A DNA stretch of 64,000 nucleotides. Origin: Streptomyces sp. 6-11-2. Its GTDB lineage: Bacteria; Actinomycetota; Actinomycetes; Streptomycetales; Streptomycetaceae. The translations under genes and the position numbers were made by a program. The notes under the pieces are model-generated. The model searched no databases and had not been told where the DNA came from. It saw nothing but the letters and a program-made list of their open reading frames with translations. This document shows, in pieces, positions 9,371-18,539 of this stretch (position 1 is its first letter; the number at the start of each line of letters is the position of its first letter). Where the stretch lies: assembly GCF_006540305.1 (NCBI RefSeq), contig NZ_BJOR01000001.1:4836001-4900000 (forward strand), read 5' to 3'.

Positions 9371-9573
9371 CCGGTGCCGCGCGGGACCGCGCGGCGGGCC
9401 GCCCGCTACGGCGGATTCCACGTTCTTGGCGAATTCGGTGGATTCCGCCACGACTCCAAGACCGGCAACGTCGTTGACAGGTGACGTCCGCCGCCCGATC
9501 ATCGGCGGCGACCGAGCACGATGAGGCAAGCAGCCTCCGGCCTCCTGACTCCCTCCGTCGAAGGACACGCGTC

Positions 9574-11679
9574 GTGCGCAGAAGAACACGCAGACTCGGA
9601 GTGCTCCTCGCCGTTTCCGGCCTCGTCCTCGCGCTGCCCGTCGCGTTGACCACGCCGGAACCGGCCCAGGCGCGGCCGCGGACCGGGGCCGCCCCCGACC
9701 GCCGAGCGCCCCGATTCACCCACTCCGCGCGTCAACTCAGCCTGACCGTACCGGCGGGCCGCAACACCCCCGGTTACGCCTTACGGGTGGCGAGGAATCA
9801 ACTCTCGTTGACGACAAGTCGTTCGGGCGGCACGGTTCTGGCCACCGCGGGCGGCGACACCGGCGCACTGCGCTTCCGGACCGCCGGCGGATGGCAGCAC
9901 GCCACCCGTGTCACCGACTGGACCTGGCGGAACGGCACGCTCGCCCTCACCGCCGCCACGACGACGCCCGGTGTCACCGTACGGGCCCGGGTCACCCCGT
10001 CCGCCGACCGCTACCGGCTCGACTGGCAGGTCGTGGGAACGGCCCCCGAACGCCTCGGCCTCGCCTACGACTTGCCGTCCGCCGGCCACTGGTACGGCCA
10101 CGGCGAGACCCAGACCCCGCAGGGCGGCCCCGCCACCGACCAGCCCTGGCCGCTCGACAGCGGGCAGGTCGCCGACCCGGCCTTCGGGCCGGCCTCCTAC
10201 TACATGGTCGACCCGTTCTGGTACACGTCCTCGGCGGCCGGACTGCACGTGGACACCGGGCACGTCATGAACGTCGCGATCAACCAGGACAAGGACGGTC
10301 TCGGCCGCTTCGACATCGAGTCCGCGGACCCCTACCGGGCCACGGTCTTCGTCGAGTCCACGCCGCTGGAGGTCTACCGCGACTACGTCGGCATCGTGGG
10401 CAGGCCGGCCAAGAGCGACGCCACCCAGCGGCAGTACGCCGAGCCGGTCTGGAACTCCTGGGCGCAGTTCTACACGCACGTCGACCAGGCGCGGCTCCTC
10501 GGCTACGCCCAGGCCCTGCACGACCACGGGATCACCGGGCACACGCTCCAGCTCGACGACAAGTGGGAGTCCGACTACGGGAACATGACCTTCGACGCGA
10601 AGGCCTACCCGGACCCCGGGGCGATGTCCCGCCGGATCCACGCCCTCGGCTTCGGCTTCGGCCTCTGGGTGACGCTGTGGATCAACCTGGACTCCGACCA
10701 GTACCAGTACGCCGCCGACCACGGCTATCTGCTCGGCGCCGCCACCGATCCCGCCGAGCCGTGCCGCGTCACCTGGTGGAACGGCACCGCCGGCATCGTC
10801 GACCTCGCCAACCCGAAGGCCAGGTCCTGGTACGAGGGGCGGCTGCGCGGCCTGATGAGCACCTACGGCGTGGACGGGCTGAAGTTCGACACCCGCTTCT
10901 TCGACGAGCGGTGCGTTCCCCGCGCGGGCGCCGAACCCACCGACTACCAGCGCCTGGGTGCTCAACTCGCCGACAAGTTCGACCTCCAGGGCGTCGGCAT
11001 CCGCGTCCACTGGGACACCACCGCCCACCGGGCCGGGTTCGTCACCCGTCAGCTGGACAAGGGCACGGGCTGGAACTCACTGCGGGCCGCCGTCACGCAG
11101 AACCTCGCCATCTCCACCATCGGCTACCCCTTCGTCACCACCGACATGATCGGCGGCTCCAGCGGTCAGCCCGCCCCCACCCGGCAGGTCCTGGTCCGCT
11201 GGGCCCAGGCCGCGTCGCTGATGCCGCTCATGTACGCCTCCACGTCCCCCGTCGAGACCGTCGACGTGACGACCGGCAGGAAGGTGGTGTACGACGCGCG
11301 GACCGCCGCCCTCTACCGCGAGGCCATCGCCCGCCACGGCCGCCTCGCCCCCTACATCCGCGACCAGGTCCGGCACACGCTGCGCACCGGCGACCCGATC
11401 ATGCGCCCGCTCTTCTTCGACTTCCCGCACGACGAGCGGGCGTACACGATCACCGACGAGTGGATGCTGGGCCCCGCGATCCTGGCGGCCCCCCAACTGA
11501 CCGACGCGCCCGCCCGTCCCGTCCACCTCCCCGCGGGCACCTGGTACGACGTCATCCACGCCCGCACCCTGCACGGCCCCCGCACCATCCCGGCCTACAC
11601 CACCCCCCTGAACGCCACCCCGGTCTTCGTCAACCTGAACGCAAAGGAAGCGAAGAAGGCCCTACGGGCCCTGCGCTGA
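9574..11679 (+). CDS. Secreted glycoside hydrolase family 31
   Basis: Exported alpha-glycosidase of family GH31, 701 aa. The signal peptide reads RRRTRRLGVLLAVSGLVLAL with likely cleavage after AQA. The TIM-barrel nucleophile motif is GLKFDTRF near residue 435, with the acid/base region around IRVHWDTT and TTDMIGGSSGQ, followed by the proximal beta-domain (IMRPLFFDFPHDERAY, WMLGPAILAAPQ). The KFD-type motif and TLQLDDKWE resemble the MYORG-like GH31 branch more than maltases, so an alpha-galactosidase-type activity is possible; substrate unassigned. The GTG at 9574 is chosen over an upstream GTG at 9481 because GAAGGA lies 8 nt before it and the signal peptide begins there. Confidence 0.86.
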   Translation: MRRRTRRLGVLLAVSGLVLALPVALTTPEPAQARPRTGAAPDRRAPRFTHSARQLSLTVPAGRNTPGYALRVARNQLSLTTSRSGGTVLATAGGDTGALRFRTAGGWQHATRVTDWTWRNGTLALTAATTTPGVTVRARVTPSADRYRLDWQVVGTAPERLGLAYDLPSAGHWYGHGETQTPQGGPATDQPWPLDSGQVADPAFGPASYYMVDPFWYTSSAAGLHVDTGHVMNVAINQDKDGLGRFDIESADPYRATVFVESTPLEVYRDYVGIVGRPAKSDATQRQYAEPVWNSWAQFYTHVDQARLLGYAQALHDHGITGHTLQLDDKWESDYGNMTFDAKAYPDPGAMSRRIHALGFGFGLWVTLWINLDSDQYQYAADHGYLLGAATDPAEPCRVTWWNGTAGIVDLANPKARSWYEGRLRGLMSTYGVDGLKFDTRFFDERCVPRAGAEPTDYQRLGAQLADKFDLQGVGIRVHWDTTAHRAGFVTRQLDKGTGWNSLRAAVTQNLAISTIGYPFVTTDMIGGSSGQPAPTRQVLVRWAQAASLMPLMYASTSPVETVDVTTGRKVVYDARTAALYREAIARHGRLAPYIRDQVRHTLRTGDPIMRPLFFDFPHDERAYTITDEWMLGPAILAAPQLTDAPARPVHLPAGTWYDVIHARTLHGPRTIPAYTTPLNATPVFVNLNAKEAKKALRALR

Positions 11680-11778
11680 CCCCCACAGGACGCAGGGCGG
11701 GCGAAGGGCCCGCCGAGGCCCCGGGGCGGCGCCTTCTCGACCCACCGAGACAGGTGGGCGGGTGGGTGAACCGGGGGT

Positions 11779-11801
11779 GCGGGGGGGCAGAGCCCCCCCG
11801 C
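11779..11801. terminator. GC hairpin between GH31 and era
   Basis: Ten-base stem GCGGGGGGGC / GCCCCCCCGC with AGA loop in the 237-nt gap between two convergent genes. The rest of the gap is G-rich low-complexity DNA without a credible gene. It could serve as a bidirectional terminator. Confidence 0.5.
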
Positions 11802-11916
11802 CGGGGTCTGGGGTGGAGCCTCAGGGCCGGGGACCTTTCAACTCGCCGAGTCGGGCGGGCGAGTGGGAAAGCAGGGGTGGAGCCCAGGAGGGAGGGGCCC
11901 CGGCGGAACCGAGCCG

Positions 11917-12870
11917 TCAGAAGCCGAGGCGGCGGAGCTGCTTGGGGTCGCGCTGCCAGTCCTTGGCGACCTTCACATGAAGGTCGAGGAACACCGGCGT
12001 CCCCAGCAGCGCCTCGATGTGCTTGCGGGACTTGATCCCGACCTCCTTGAGCCGCTTCCCCTTGGGCCCGATGATGATGCCCTTCTGGCTCGGCCGCTCG
12101 ATGAACACGTTGGCGTGGATGTCGAGCAGCGGCTTGTCCGCGGGCCGGTCCTCGCGCGGCAGCATCTCCTCCACCACCACCGCGATGGAGTGGGGCAGTT
12201 CGTCCCGCACCCCCTCCAGCGCCGCCTCCCGGATCAGCTCGGCCACCATGACCTGCTCGGGCTCGTCCGTGAGGTCGCCCTCGGGGTAGAGCGCGGGCCC
12301 CTCGGGCAGCAGCGGGACCAGCAGATCGGCCAGCAGGTCCACCTGCTTGTTCGCCGTCGCCGACACCGGAACGATCTCCGCCCAGGTGATCCCCAGCTCC
12401 TCGCCCAGCTGGTCGATCGCGATCAGCTGCTCGGCGAGCGCCTTGGGGTCCACCAGGTCCGTCTTCGTGACGATCGCGACCTTGGGCGTCTTCCTGATCC
12501 CGGCCAGTTCCTTCGCGATGAACCGGTCACCGGGACCGATCTTCTGGTCGGCCGGCAGGCAGAAGCCGATCACGTCGACCTCGGCCCAGGTGGTCCGTAC
12601 GACGTCGTTCAGCCGTTCCCCCAGCAGCGTGCGCGGTTTGTGCAGCCCCGGTGTGTCCACCAGGATCAGCTGCGCGTCCGGGCGGTGGACGATGCCCCGC
12701 ACGGTGTGCCGCGTCGTCTGAGGCCGGTTCGAGGTGATCGCCACCTTCTGCCCGACCAGAGCGTTCGTGAGGGTGGACTTGCCCGCGTTGGGACGGCCCA
12801 CGAAGCAGGCGAAGCCTGCCCGATGGGCAGCCTCGACGGACTGCTCGGATGACTGGGTGCGAACGCTCAT
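11917..12870 (-). CDS. era: GTPase Era
   Basis: Ras-like GTPase that binds the 3' end of 16S rRNA and is needed for 30S assembly. All signatures are present: G1 GRPNAGKS near residue 24, Thr in the TTRH switch I, G3 DTPG, G4 TKTD, and the C-terminal KH domain with GIIIGPKGKRLKEVGIKSR. The length (317 aa) is standard. An in-frame ATG three codons upstream (12879) is possible, but the AGGGAC box then sits only 2-3 nt away, whereas spacing to 12870 is about 11 nt. The gene lies only 46 nt downstream of the MFS carrier stop, i.e. behind a catabolic operon instead of its usual ybeY/CBS/deaminase neighbours. Confidence 0.96.
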   Translation of the reverse strand: MSVRTQSSEQSVEAAHRAGFACFVGRPNAGKSTLTNALVGQKVAITSNRPQTTRHTVRGIVHRPDAQLILVDTPGLHKPRTLLGERLNDVVRTTWAEVDVIGFCLPADQKIGPGDRFIAKELAGIRKTPKVAIVTKTDLVDPKALAEQLIAIDQLGEELGITWAEIVPVSATANKQVDLLADLLVPLLPEGPALYPEGDLTDEPEQVMVAELIREAALEGVRDELPHSIAVVVEEMLPREDRPADKPLLDIHANVFIERPSQKGIIIGPKGKRLKEVGIKSRKHIEALLGTPVFLDLHVKVAKDWQRDPKQLRRLGF

Positions 12871-12916
12871 GGCGCCCATTGTCCCTGATCCACGAACCAC
12901 GGCTGCACACGCGTCC

Positions 12917-14281
12917 TCAGTCGACGAGGCCCAGCCGGGCGCGGTCCCGCTGCTGGTTGATGAGGACCGTGGAGAGGGCGCCCACGACCACCAGCAGCAG
13001 CGCGGTGAGCAGGAAGGCGTGGGTGAAGCCCAGCGTGGTCGTCGCCGCCGAGCCGACCAGGAATCCGGTGACGGCCGGAGCGAACAGGCCACCGGTGCTG
13101 AGCAGGGCGTTGGTCACCTGGAGGACGGCGCCGCGCTGTCCGACCGTGGTCATCTCGGCCGCGACCAGGTAGGTCACCGCGAACAGGGCCGGTGCGGTGC
13201 CGAACCCGAAGGTGAAGGCGACGATGCGCACCGTGTCGTCGGAGACGAGGGCACCGAGGAGCAGGGTGAGACCGCTGAAGACGGTGGCGCAGGAGAGGAC
13301 GGTCCCCCGTGAGACCCGGGTCGGGACACCGCGGCCGTCGAGGACCTGGGTGATCCAGCTGAGCCCGACCGTGGCGACGGCACCCCAGAGGGCGGGGAGG
13401 ACGATCATCGAACCGGCCTGCTGGGTGCCGTACCCCATGACCTTCTCGTAGTACGTGGGCAGCCACGACGTGGCCAGGGCGAAGGTCCAGTAGCCGAGGA
13501 AGGAGCACAGCACGGCGAGGATCCACGACGGGGTGAGGAAGGAGCGCAGGTACCTCACGGGCTGCGCGACGGTGGCGCCCGAGCCCGGAGCGACGGGCGG
13601 CGCCGTCCCCTCGATCTCGTGCTCGGCCCGCTCCGACGTGTAGGGTCCCTCCTTCCCCAGCACCAGCCACAGCACCGCCCAGACCACGCCGATGAAGCCC
13701 AGGAAGACGAAGGTCGCCCGCCAGCCGAAGTCGGCCGCGATCCAGGACAGCACCGGCGCGAAGCAGACGATGCCGAGCGTCACGCCGGAGGAGGCGAGAG
13801 CCGCGGGCGTGGCGCCCTTCTTCTTCGGAAACCACTGGTAGACGGCGTGCATCATGATCGGCGCCAGCGGACCCTCGCCCGCGCCCAGCAGCACGCGGCT
13901 GAACCACAGCGCGGGCAGCGACGCGAAGACGAAGACCGGCACCTGGGAGACGGCCCAGATGAGGCACAGGGTGAGCAGGATCCACTTCGACTTCACACGG
14001 TTGGCGATGGGCGCGGCGACCAGCTGGGCGACACCGAACAGGAAGAACACCGCGCTGCCGAGCAGACCGAACTGTTCGGGGGTGATGTGCAGATCCCGCA
14101 TCACCGGTACGGCGACGATGCCGAGGATGGCCTTGTCCGCCCAGCTGATCATCATGAGGACCAGCAGCAGGACGGCCATCAGCCAGCCGTAGGAGGTGCG
14201 CTTCCCGGGGGTCCAGCGGCGGGGATCCGCCGGGTCCGGAACCGGTGGGACCGATGGCGGGGTGGCGAGGTGTTGCGTCAT
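12917..14281 (-). CDS. MFS transporter, anion:cation symporter type
   Basis: 454-residue major facilitator with about 12 transmembrane helices. The opening SWADKAILGIVAVPVMRDL, the cytoplasmic FPKKKGATPAA loop between TM4 and TM5 and the overall pattern suggest the ACS family (organic anion/proton symporters such as sugar-acid and aromatic-acid carriers). GGAGG five bases before the ATG. It is last in a minus-strand run reductase-P450-MFS, 123 nt after the P450, so uptake of the P450's aromatic acid substrate is the natural guess. The downstream neighbour is era. Confidence 0.85.
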   Translation of the reverse strand: MTQHLATPPSVPPVPDPADPRRWTPGKRTSYGWLMAVLLLVLMMISWADKAILGIVAVPVMRDLHITPEQFGLLGSAVFFLFGVAQLVAAPIANRVKSKWILLTLCLIWAVSQVPVFVFASLPALWFSRVLLGAGEGPLAPIMMHAVYQWFPKKKGATPAALASSGVTLGIVCFAPVLSWIAADFGWRATFVFLGFIGVVWAVLWLVLGKEGPYTSERAEHEIEGTAPPVAPGSGATVAQPVRYLRSFLTPSWILAVLCSFLGYWTFALATSWLPTYYEKVMGYGTQQAGSMIVLPALWGAVATVGLSWITQVLDGRGVPTRVSRGTVLSCATVFSGLTLLLGALVSDDTVRIVAFTFGFGTAPALFAVTYLVAAEMTTVGQRGAVLQVTNALLSTGGLFAPAVTGFLVGSAATTTLGFTHAFLLTALLLVVVGALSTVLINQQRDRARLGLVD

Positions 14282-14404
14282 GGAAGCCTCCGGAGCGGAG
14301 ACGGTCGCGAACGGACCGCTGGGAGCGAAGAGGGAGGACGGAGCCGCCGGCGGGCCGCCGACGGCTCCTGGAACGCGTGAAGAGAAGAGGGGACGGCGCG
14401 GTGA

Positions 14405-15610
14405 TCAGGACCGCGGCGTGACCCGTACGGGCAGGGAGGCGAATCCGCGCAGGACGTTGTGGGTCAGCGGGACCGGCTCGCCGGCGAGTTCGATCGTGTC
14501 GACGCGGGCGGCCAGAGCTTTGAGCACGAGCTCGATCTCGAGTCGGGCGATGGGCTGCCCGACACACTGGTGGAGCCCCATCCCGAACGCGACGTGGCCG
14601 GACGCCTGCCGGTCCAGGTCGTACGTGTCGGCGTTCGCGCCCCACTTGCGCGGGTCGCGGTTGGCGGCGCCGATGAAGAGCAGCACCTTGGCGCCCGCCG
14701 GGATGCGGACGCCGCCCAGCACGCCGGGCGCCGTGGTCGTCCGGTGGAACTTCTGGAACGGGGACTCAAGGCGCAGCGCCTCGTCCACGGCGAACTTGGC
14801 GAGGGACGGGTCCTCGCGCAGTGCCGCCCAGGCCCGGGGTGTGCGCGCCAGGCAGGCGAGGGTGTTGCCGATCCCGAAGACCGTGGTGTCGACGCCCGCG
14901 GACAGCAGGGCCCGCACCAGCAGGGCGGCCTGCTCGGCGGTGATCAGACCGTCCCGCACACGGTCCCAGACGCGTGCGCCGAAGCCGGTGTCGTCGAGGT
15001 TCTCCCGGGCGCAGTTGCGCAGGATCGCGGCGCTGTGCTCGTCGGCGTGGGCGAAGGCCAGGTCGAAGATCTCGTTCTGGGGGCCGAACGCGTTGAAGAC
15101 CATGTTGCCGTAGGGCAGCAGGTTCTCCCGGCCCTCCTGGGGGATGCCCACCGCGTCGGGGAAGACCCGCAGCGGGTACTTCTCCGCCAGGTCCTTGACC
15201 ACGTCGAACTCGCGGCGGGCGACGAGTTCGTCGGCGATCTCCTCGGCCGGTCCGGTGAAGCGTTCCCGCAACGGCCGTACCGTCGCCGGGTTGATGACGC
15301 CGGTCAGCGCGCGACGCATGACCGTGTGGATCGGGGGGTCGGACTCCAGGATGCTCGGCGGGCGCCATCCCGCGTCCTGGCGGATGTCGCGCGGGCCGAG
15401 ACCGCCGGAGGAGCAGTACGTCTCGAAGTCGGTGAGGACCTCGTAGACCTCCTCGAAGCCGGCGACGGCGTACGCGCCGCACTTCTCCAGCCAGGTCACC
15501 GGGCCCGCCTCGCGCAGCCGCGTCAGCATCGGGTAGGGCTCCGCGATGTTCGCGGGGGAGAAGGGGTCGTCCGGGAGCGTGACGACGCCCTCGGCAGGTG
15601 CGATGGTCAT
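14405..15610 (-). CDS. Cytochrome P450, CYP199-like
   Basis: Soluble bacterial P450, 401 aa. Signatures: I-helix ALLSAGVDTT with the acid-threonine pair, K-helix ExxR in DEALRLES, and the heme loop FGMGLHQCVGQPIAR with the axial Cys. Blocks such as WRPPSILESDPP, VFPDA.GIPQEGRENLLPYGNMVFNAFGP and SGHVAFGMG recall CYP199A, whose characterised members O-demethylate 4-methoxybenzoate and similar para-substituted benzoates. That substrate class is an inference from remembered similarity. ATG at 15610 has AGAGG eight bases upstream. The reductase gene ends 28 nt before it, so the two form an electron-transfer pair in one operon. Confidence 0.88.
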   Translation of the reverse strand: MTIAPAEGVVTLPDDPFSPANIAEPYPMLTRLREAGPVTWLEKCGAYAVAGFEEVYEVLTDFETYCSSGGLGPRDIRQDAGWRPPSILESDPPIHTVMRRALTGVINPATVRPLRERFTGPAEEIADELVARREFDVVKDLAEKYPLRVFPDAVGIPQEGRENLLPYGNMVFNAFGPQNEIFDLAFAHADEHSAAILRNCARENLDDTGFGARVWDRVRDGLITAEQAALLVRALLSAGVDTTVFGIGNTLACLARTPRAWAALREDPSLAKFAVDEALRLESPFQKFHRTTTAPGVLGGVRIPAGAKVLLFIGAANRDPRKWGANADTYDLDRQASGHVAFGMGLHQCVGQPIARLEIELVLKALAARVDTIELAGEPVPLTHNVLRGFASLPVRVTPRS

Positions 15611-15638
15611 GAAGAGAACCTCTTTTGATGCCGGTCTG

Positions 15639-16631
15639 TCACAGGTCGAGGACGAGTCGGCCGCAGCCCGCCGCCGCACGGGAGACGCAGATCATCATGG
15701 TCGCGCCGGTGTCCTGGTCGTCCTGGGTGAGCACGGCGTCGCGGTGCTCCGGCTCGCCCGAGACGACGGGGGTCTCGCAGGTGCCGCACAGGCCCTGCCG
15801 GCAGGAGGACAGCACGCGGACGCCGACGTCCTCGACCGCTTCCAGGATCGTGCGGTCGGTGGGTACCGACACGGTCTTCCCGCTGCGCGCGAGTTCGACC
15901 TCGAACGGTTCGGCCACGGACCCGGGGCCCAGCGCGGTGGCCGCGAACCGCTCGGTGTGCAGCGAGCCGGGCGGCCACCCCATGCACAGTTCCTCGACCG
16001 CGCTCAGCATCCCGCCCGGCCCGCAGGCGTACACCAGCATGTGGGCCCGGGGCATGGCCAGCACGCCCGCCAGGTCCATGCGGCCGCGCTCGTCCTCGGC
16101 GACGATGTCGACCCGGTCGCCGTACTCGTCGACGAGCCGCTCGGCGAAGGCCATGCCGGCGCGTGACCGTCCGCCGTAGACCAGGCGCCAGTCCCTGCCC
16201 GCCTCCGCGGCCCGCTCGATCATCGGGATGATCGGGGTGATGCCGATGCCGCCGGCCAGGAAGAGGTACTTCCGGGAGTCCCTGACCGGGAAGTTGTTGC
16301 GCGGCTCGGAGATCTCCAGCGTGTCGCCGGGGCGTACGTTCCGGTGGATCCAGCGGGAGCCGCCCCGCGAGCCGGGGACGTCGAGGACGGCGACACGCAG
16401 GTGTGACAGGTCCTTCGGGGAGGAGCACAGCGAGTACTGCCGTACGTACTGGCCGCCCAGGTGGACGTCGATGTGGGCCCCCGGCTCCCACGGCTGGAAG
16501 GGCGACCCGTCCGGGGTCACGAGGACCAGCGAGACGACACCGTCGGCGACCCGGTCCACGCGTTCCGCGATCACCTCGCGGGTGCGGGGTACGACGCCGC
16601 GGCGGTCCGCGCGCGCACTGAGTCCGCCCAT
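15639..16631 (-). CDS. Phthalate-dioxygenase-type oxidoreductase (flavin, NAD, 2Fe-2S)
   Basis: 330-residue reductase of the PDR/vanillate-demethylase-reductase type, expected to carry electrons from NAD(P)H to the adjacent P450. Domains in order: flavin-binding barrel with RQYSLCSSP near residue 65, nucleotide-binding domain with GGIGITPIIPM near 128 and YACGPGGM near 207, and a C-terminal plant-type ferredoxin with CRQGLCGTCETPV and a fourth Cys in MMICVSRA. This is the reductase module that CYP116B enzymes carry fused to the heme domain; here it is a separate protein made 28 nt upstream of the P450. Its start faces the divergent IclR gene, with a palindrome at 16729-16745 between them. Confidence 0.9.
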   Translation of the reverse strand: MGGLSARADRRGVVPRTREVIAERVDRVADGVVSLVLVTPDGSPFQPWEPGAHIDVHLGGQYVRQYSLCSSPKDLSHLRVAVLDVPGSRGGSRWIHRNVRPGDTLEISEPRNNFPVRDSRKYLFLAGGIGITPIIPMIERAAEAGRDWRLVYGGRSRAGMAFAERLVDEYGDRVDIVAEDERGRMDLAGVLAMPRAHMLVYACGPGGMLSAVEELCMGWPPGSLHTERFAATALGPGSVAEPFEVELARSGKTVSVPTDRTILEAVEDVGVRVLSSCRQGLCGTCETPVVSGEPEHRDAVLTQDDQDTGATMMICVSRAAAGCGRLVLDL

Positions 16632-16728
16632 CTGAAGCCTGCTTTCTCACGTGGTCCTCGGAGGCCGGGCGAACCGTGTCGCACCGGTGCCGGAATGTTA
16701 GGTAGCGCGGAGCGCCTTTCCCCGGGGC

Positions 16729-16745
16729 TTTCCACTCAGTAGAAA
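16729..16745. promoter_or_regulatory. Palindromic operator 1 (probable IclR site)
   Basis: TTTCCACTCAGTAGAAA, an almost perfect 17-bp palindrome (7 of 8 arm positions pair around a central C) in the divergent promoter region between the reductase and the IclR gene. The same motif occurs twice more at 21492 and 21554 between the aldehyde dehydrogenase and the SDR. IclR proteins usually bind such palindromes near their own gene, so this is inferred to be the IclR operator. Confidence 0.65.
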
Positions 16746-16847
16746 CCGGCATCGACCCCATGGTCGACGTGTCCCTGCTCACGGGCGCCGCTACCTGCGG
16801 CTTCCTGGAATTTCCCGAGGGCTTTCCTTCGCCTCCCACGGGTCGTA

Positions 16848-17660
16848 ATGTGCGGTTTCATGAGCTCTCAGGACAAGCGGCCCACCGGGCGGGAGGCGCT
16901 GCCGGCCGGGCCCGCCGGGGCTGCCCCGAAGTCCGTCGCCGCCCGTGCGCTGAGGATCCTGGACACTTTTGACTCCGAGCACTACGAGCTGTCCTTGAGC
17001 GACATCTCCCGCCGCAGCGGGCTGCCGGTGGCCACCTGCCACCGGCTCGTCCGTGAGCTCGTCGAGTGGGGCGGCCTGCTGCGGACCGGCGGCCGGTACC
17101 GCATCGGCCACAAGCTGTGGTCCCTGGGACTGCTCTCCGAGAGCCACCACGGCCTCGCCGAACTGGCCGCGCCGTACATGCACGACGTGCTCTTCCTGAC
17201 CAAGCACGTGGTCAACCTCTTCGTCCTCGACGGCGCCCACGCCCTGCTGCTCGAACGGATCTCCGGAACCCAGCCGGGACCGGCCCTGCACCGGGTGGGC
17301 GACCGCCTGGCCCTGCACGCCAGTGCCGGGGGGAAGGCGTTCCTCGCCTACGGGCCGCCGGAACTCGCGCGGGCCGCTCTGGCCAACCCGCAGCGGCTCA
17401 CCCCGCACACCGTGATCGACCCGACCCGGCTGCGCCGCGAACTCGAACAGGTCCGGCGCAAGGGGTACGCCATGACGCTGGAGGAGGCGGTCGAGGGGGC
17501 GCACGGGATCGCGGTGCCGGTCACCGCCGCCGACGGCGGTGTCATCGCGGCCCTCGGTGTCGTCACCGTCGGAACGCGCCCCCGCCCCGCCGGGATCGTG
17601 CCGGTCCTGCAGATCGCCGCGCGGAGCATCGCACGAGAGGCGGGCCGCCTGGCCGCGTAG
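16848..17660 (+). CDS. IclR family transcriptional regulator
   Basis: 270-residue regulator with an N-terminal winged helix (VAARALRILDTFD, LSDISRRSGLPVATCHRLVREL at about 30-75) and a C-terminal effector domain ending in the AIAVPVTAADGGVIAALGV and LQIAARSIAREAGRL blocks. IclR proteins commonly control aromatic-acid catabolism by binding small aromatic effectors. It is divergent from the reductase-P450-MFS operon; three shared palindromes suggest it also controls the ALDH/SDR pair 4 kb away. The start is uncertain: ATG 16848 (GGG five bases upstream) or ATG 16860 (no ribosome site seen). Confidence 0.9.
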   Translation: MCGFMSSQDKRPTGREALPAGPAGAAPKSVAARALRILDTFDSEHYELSLSDISRRSGLPVATCHRLVRELVEWGGLLRTGGRYRIGHKLWSLGLLSESHHGLAELAAPYMHDVLFLTKHVVNLFVLDGAHALLLERISGTQPGPALHRVGDRLALHASAGGKAFLAYGPPELARAALANPQRLTPHTVIDPTRLRRELEQVRRKGYAMTLEEAVEGAHGIAVPVTAADGGVIAALGVVTVGTRPRPAGIVPVLQIAARSIAREAGRLAA

Positions 17661-17689
17661 AGCGACACGGCTGGATGGTGCCGACGCCC

Positions 17690-18120
17690 GGTGCCCTGTG
17701 GCCGGACGCCGCCAGGCGGGGGTTCGCGGGCATGGGCGCATGCGGGGACGGGCGCATGCGAGTGCGGACGATCACAGGGCGGGGCCGTTCGCGGGCGGGG
17801 TGTCGCATGGGACGGGCGGGCGCTGGACGGGGGTTCGCGCTGGGCGGGCGCATGCGGGTACGGGCGCATGCGGGTAGGGGAGTTCCACGGGGCGGGCGTT
17901 CGCGGGTTCGCGGGACGGGGCTTCGCGCGGGCGGGCGTGCGTGGGACGGGGTTCGCGTGGCGCGCGCGTTTGCGTGGGGCGGGCGTTCACGAGGCGGGGG
18001 TTCGCGGGTACGGGCGCATGCGGGTACGGGCGTTCACGAGGCGGGGGTTCGCGGGCATGGGAGTTCACGGGGCGGGCGCGCGGCGGGTGTCGTGCGCGGC
18101 TGGCGATCGTGGTGGGGACC
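17690..18120. repeat. GC-rich degenerate repeat tract
   Basis: The 558-nt gap between the IclR gene and the DUF202 pair holds no credible gene. It is built from recurring pieces: GGCGCATGCGRG (five copies), GTTCGCGGG and CGGGTACGGGCG. A 28-bp unit is exactly repeated at 17981-18008 and 18028-18055 (period 47). The tract can be read as a Gly/Arg-rich open frame, but this follows from base composition. It may be a recombination scar or repeat-expanded spacer. Confidence 0.7.
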
Positions 18121-18141
18121 TCATGACGCGAGGCATCGTGC

Positions 18142-18186
18142 CAGGTGCGGCAGGTGCGGCAGGTGCGGCAGGTGCGGCAGGTGCGG
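18142..18186. repeat. Five tandem copies of a 9-mer
   Basis: Five exact head-to-tail copies of CAGGTGCGG, followed by a partial copy, directly after the GC-rich repeat tract and 33 nt from the DUF202 stop codon. Likely a slippage-prone microsatellite-type repeat. Confidence 0.85.
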
Positions 18187-18218
18187 CAGGGCGGGAAGCC
18201 GGTGGTGGAGCCCGCGGC

Positions 18219-18539
18219 TCACGCCCCGCCGGTCAGCAGCAAGGGCAGGCTGATCAGGACCGTGGCGGCCGTCGACGCCGCGGTCAGGGCCATTGCCGTC
18301 GGCGGCGGAGGCGCGGTCTCCCGACGCGTACCGCCGACGAGGAAGGTCACGGCCGCGGCCGTCGCCGCGCAGACCGCGGCCGCCCAGCCCAGCGGTGAGG
18401 AGCCGCTCGCCGCCGTGTGCACGAGCAGCAGCGCACCCACCGCCTGGGACATGGTCGTCCGCCGCCAGGCGAGGCGGGTGCGCTCGGGTTGCAGTCCCGG
18501 GTCCCGGCCGCCGGCGCGGACGGGCGCGGCCCGCGTCAC
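18219..18539 (-). CDS. DUF202 membrane protein (YidH-like), downstream copy
   Basis: 106-residue inner-membrane protein of the DUF202 family. The family signature [15 protein letters not shown] is at residues 16-30, followed by three hydrophobic helices (about 33-50, 52-70 and 82-103). Function unknown for the family. Its ATG overlaps the stop of the other DUF202 gene by 4 nt, so the two are made together and may form a heteromer. Confidence 0.85.
   Translation of the reverse strand: MTRAAPVRAGGRDPGLQPERTRLAWRRTTMSQAVGALLLVHTAASGSSPLGWAAAVCAATAAAVTFLVGGTRRETAPPPPTAMALTAASTAATVLISLPLLLTGGA

Noticed and set aside
14405..16631. P450 as part of an antibiotic gene cluster
   Set aside because: No PKS, NRPS or terpene genes are near; carrier, ALDH and IclR point to catabolism.
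17691..18398. Gly/Arg-rich open frame over the repeat tract
   Set aside because: Its composition follows the GC-rich repeats, it lacks any family pattern, and it runs over the antisense DUF202 gene.
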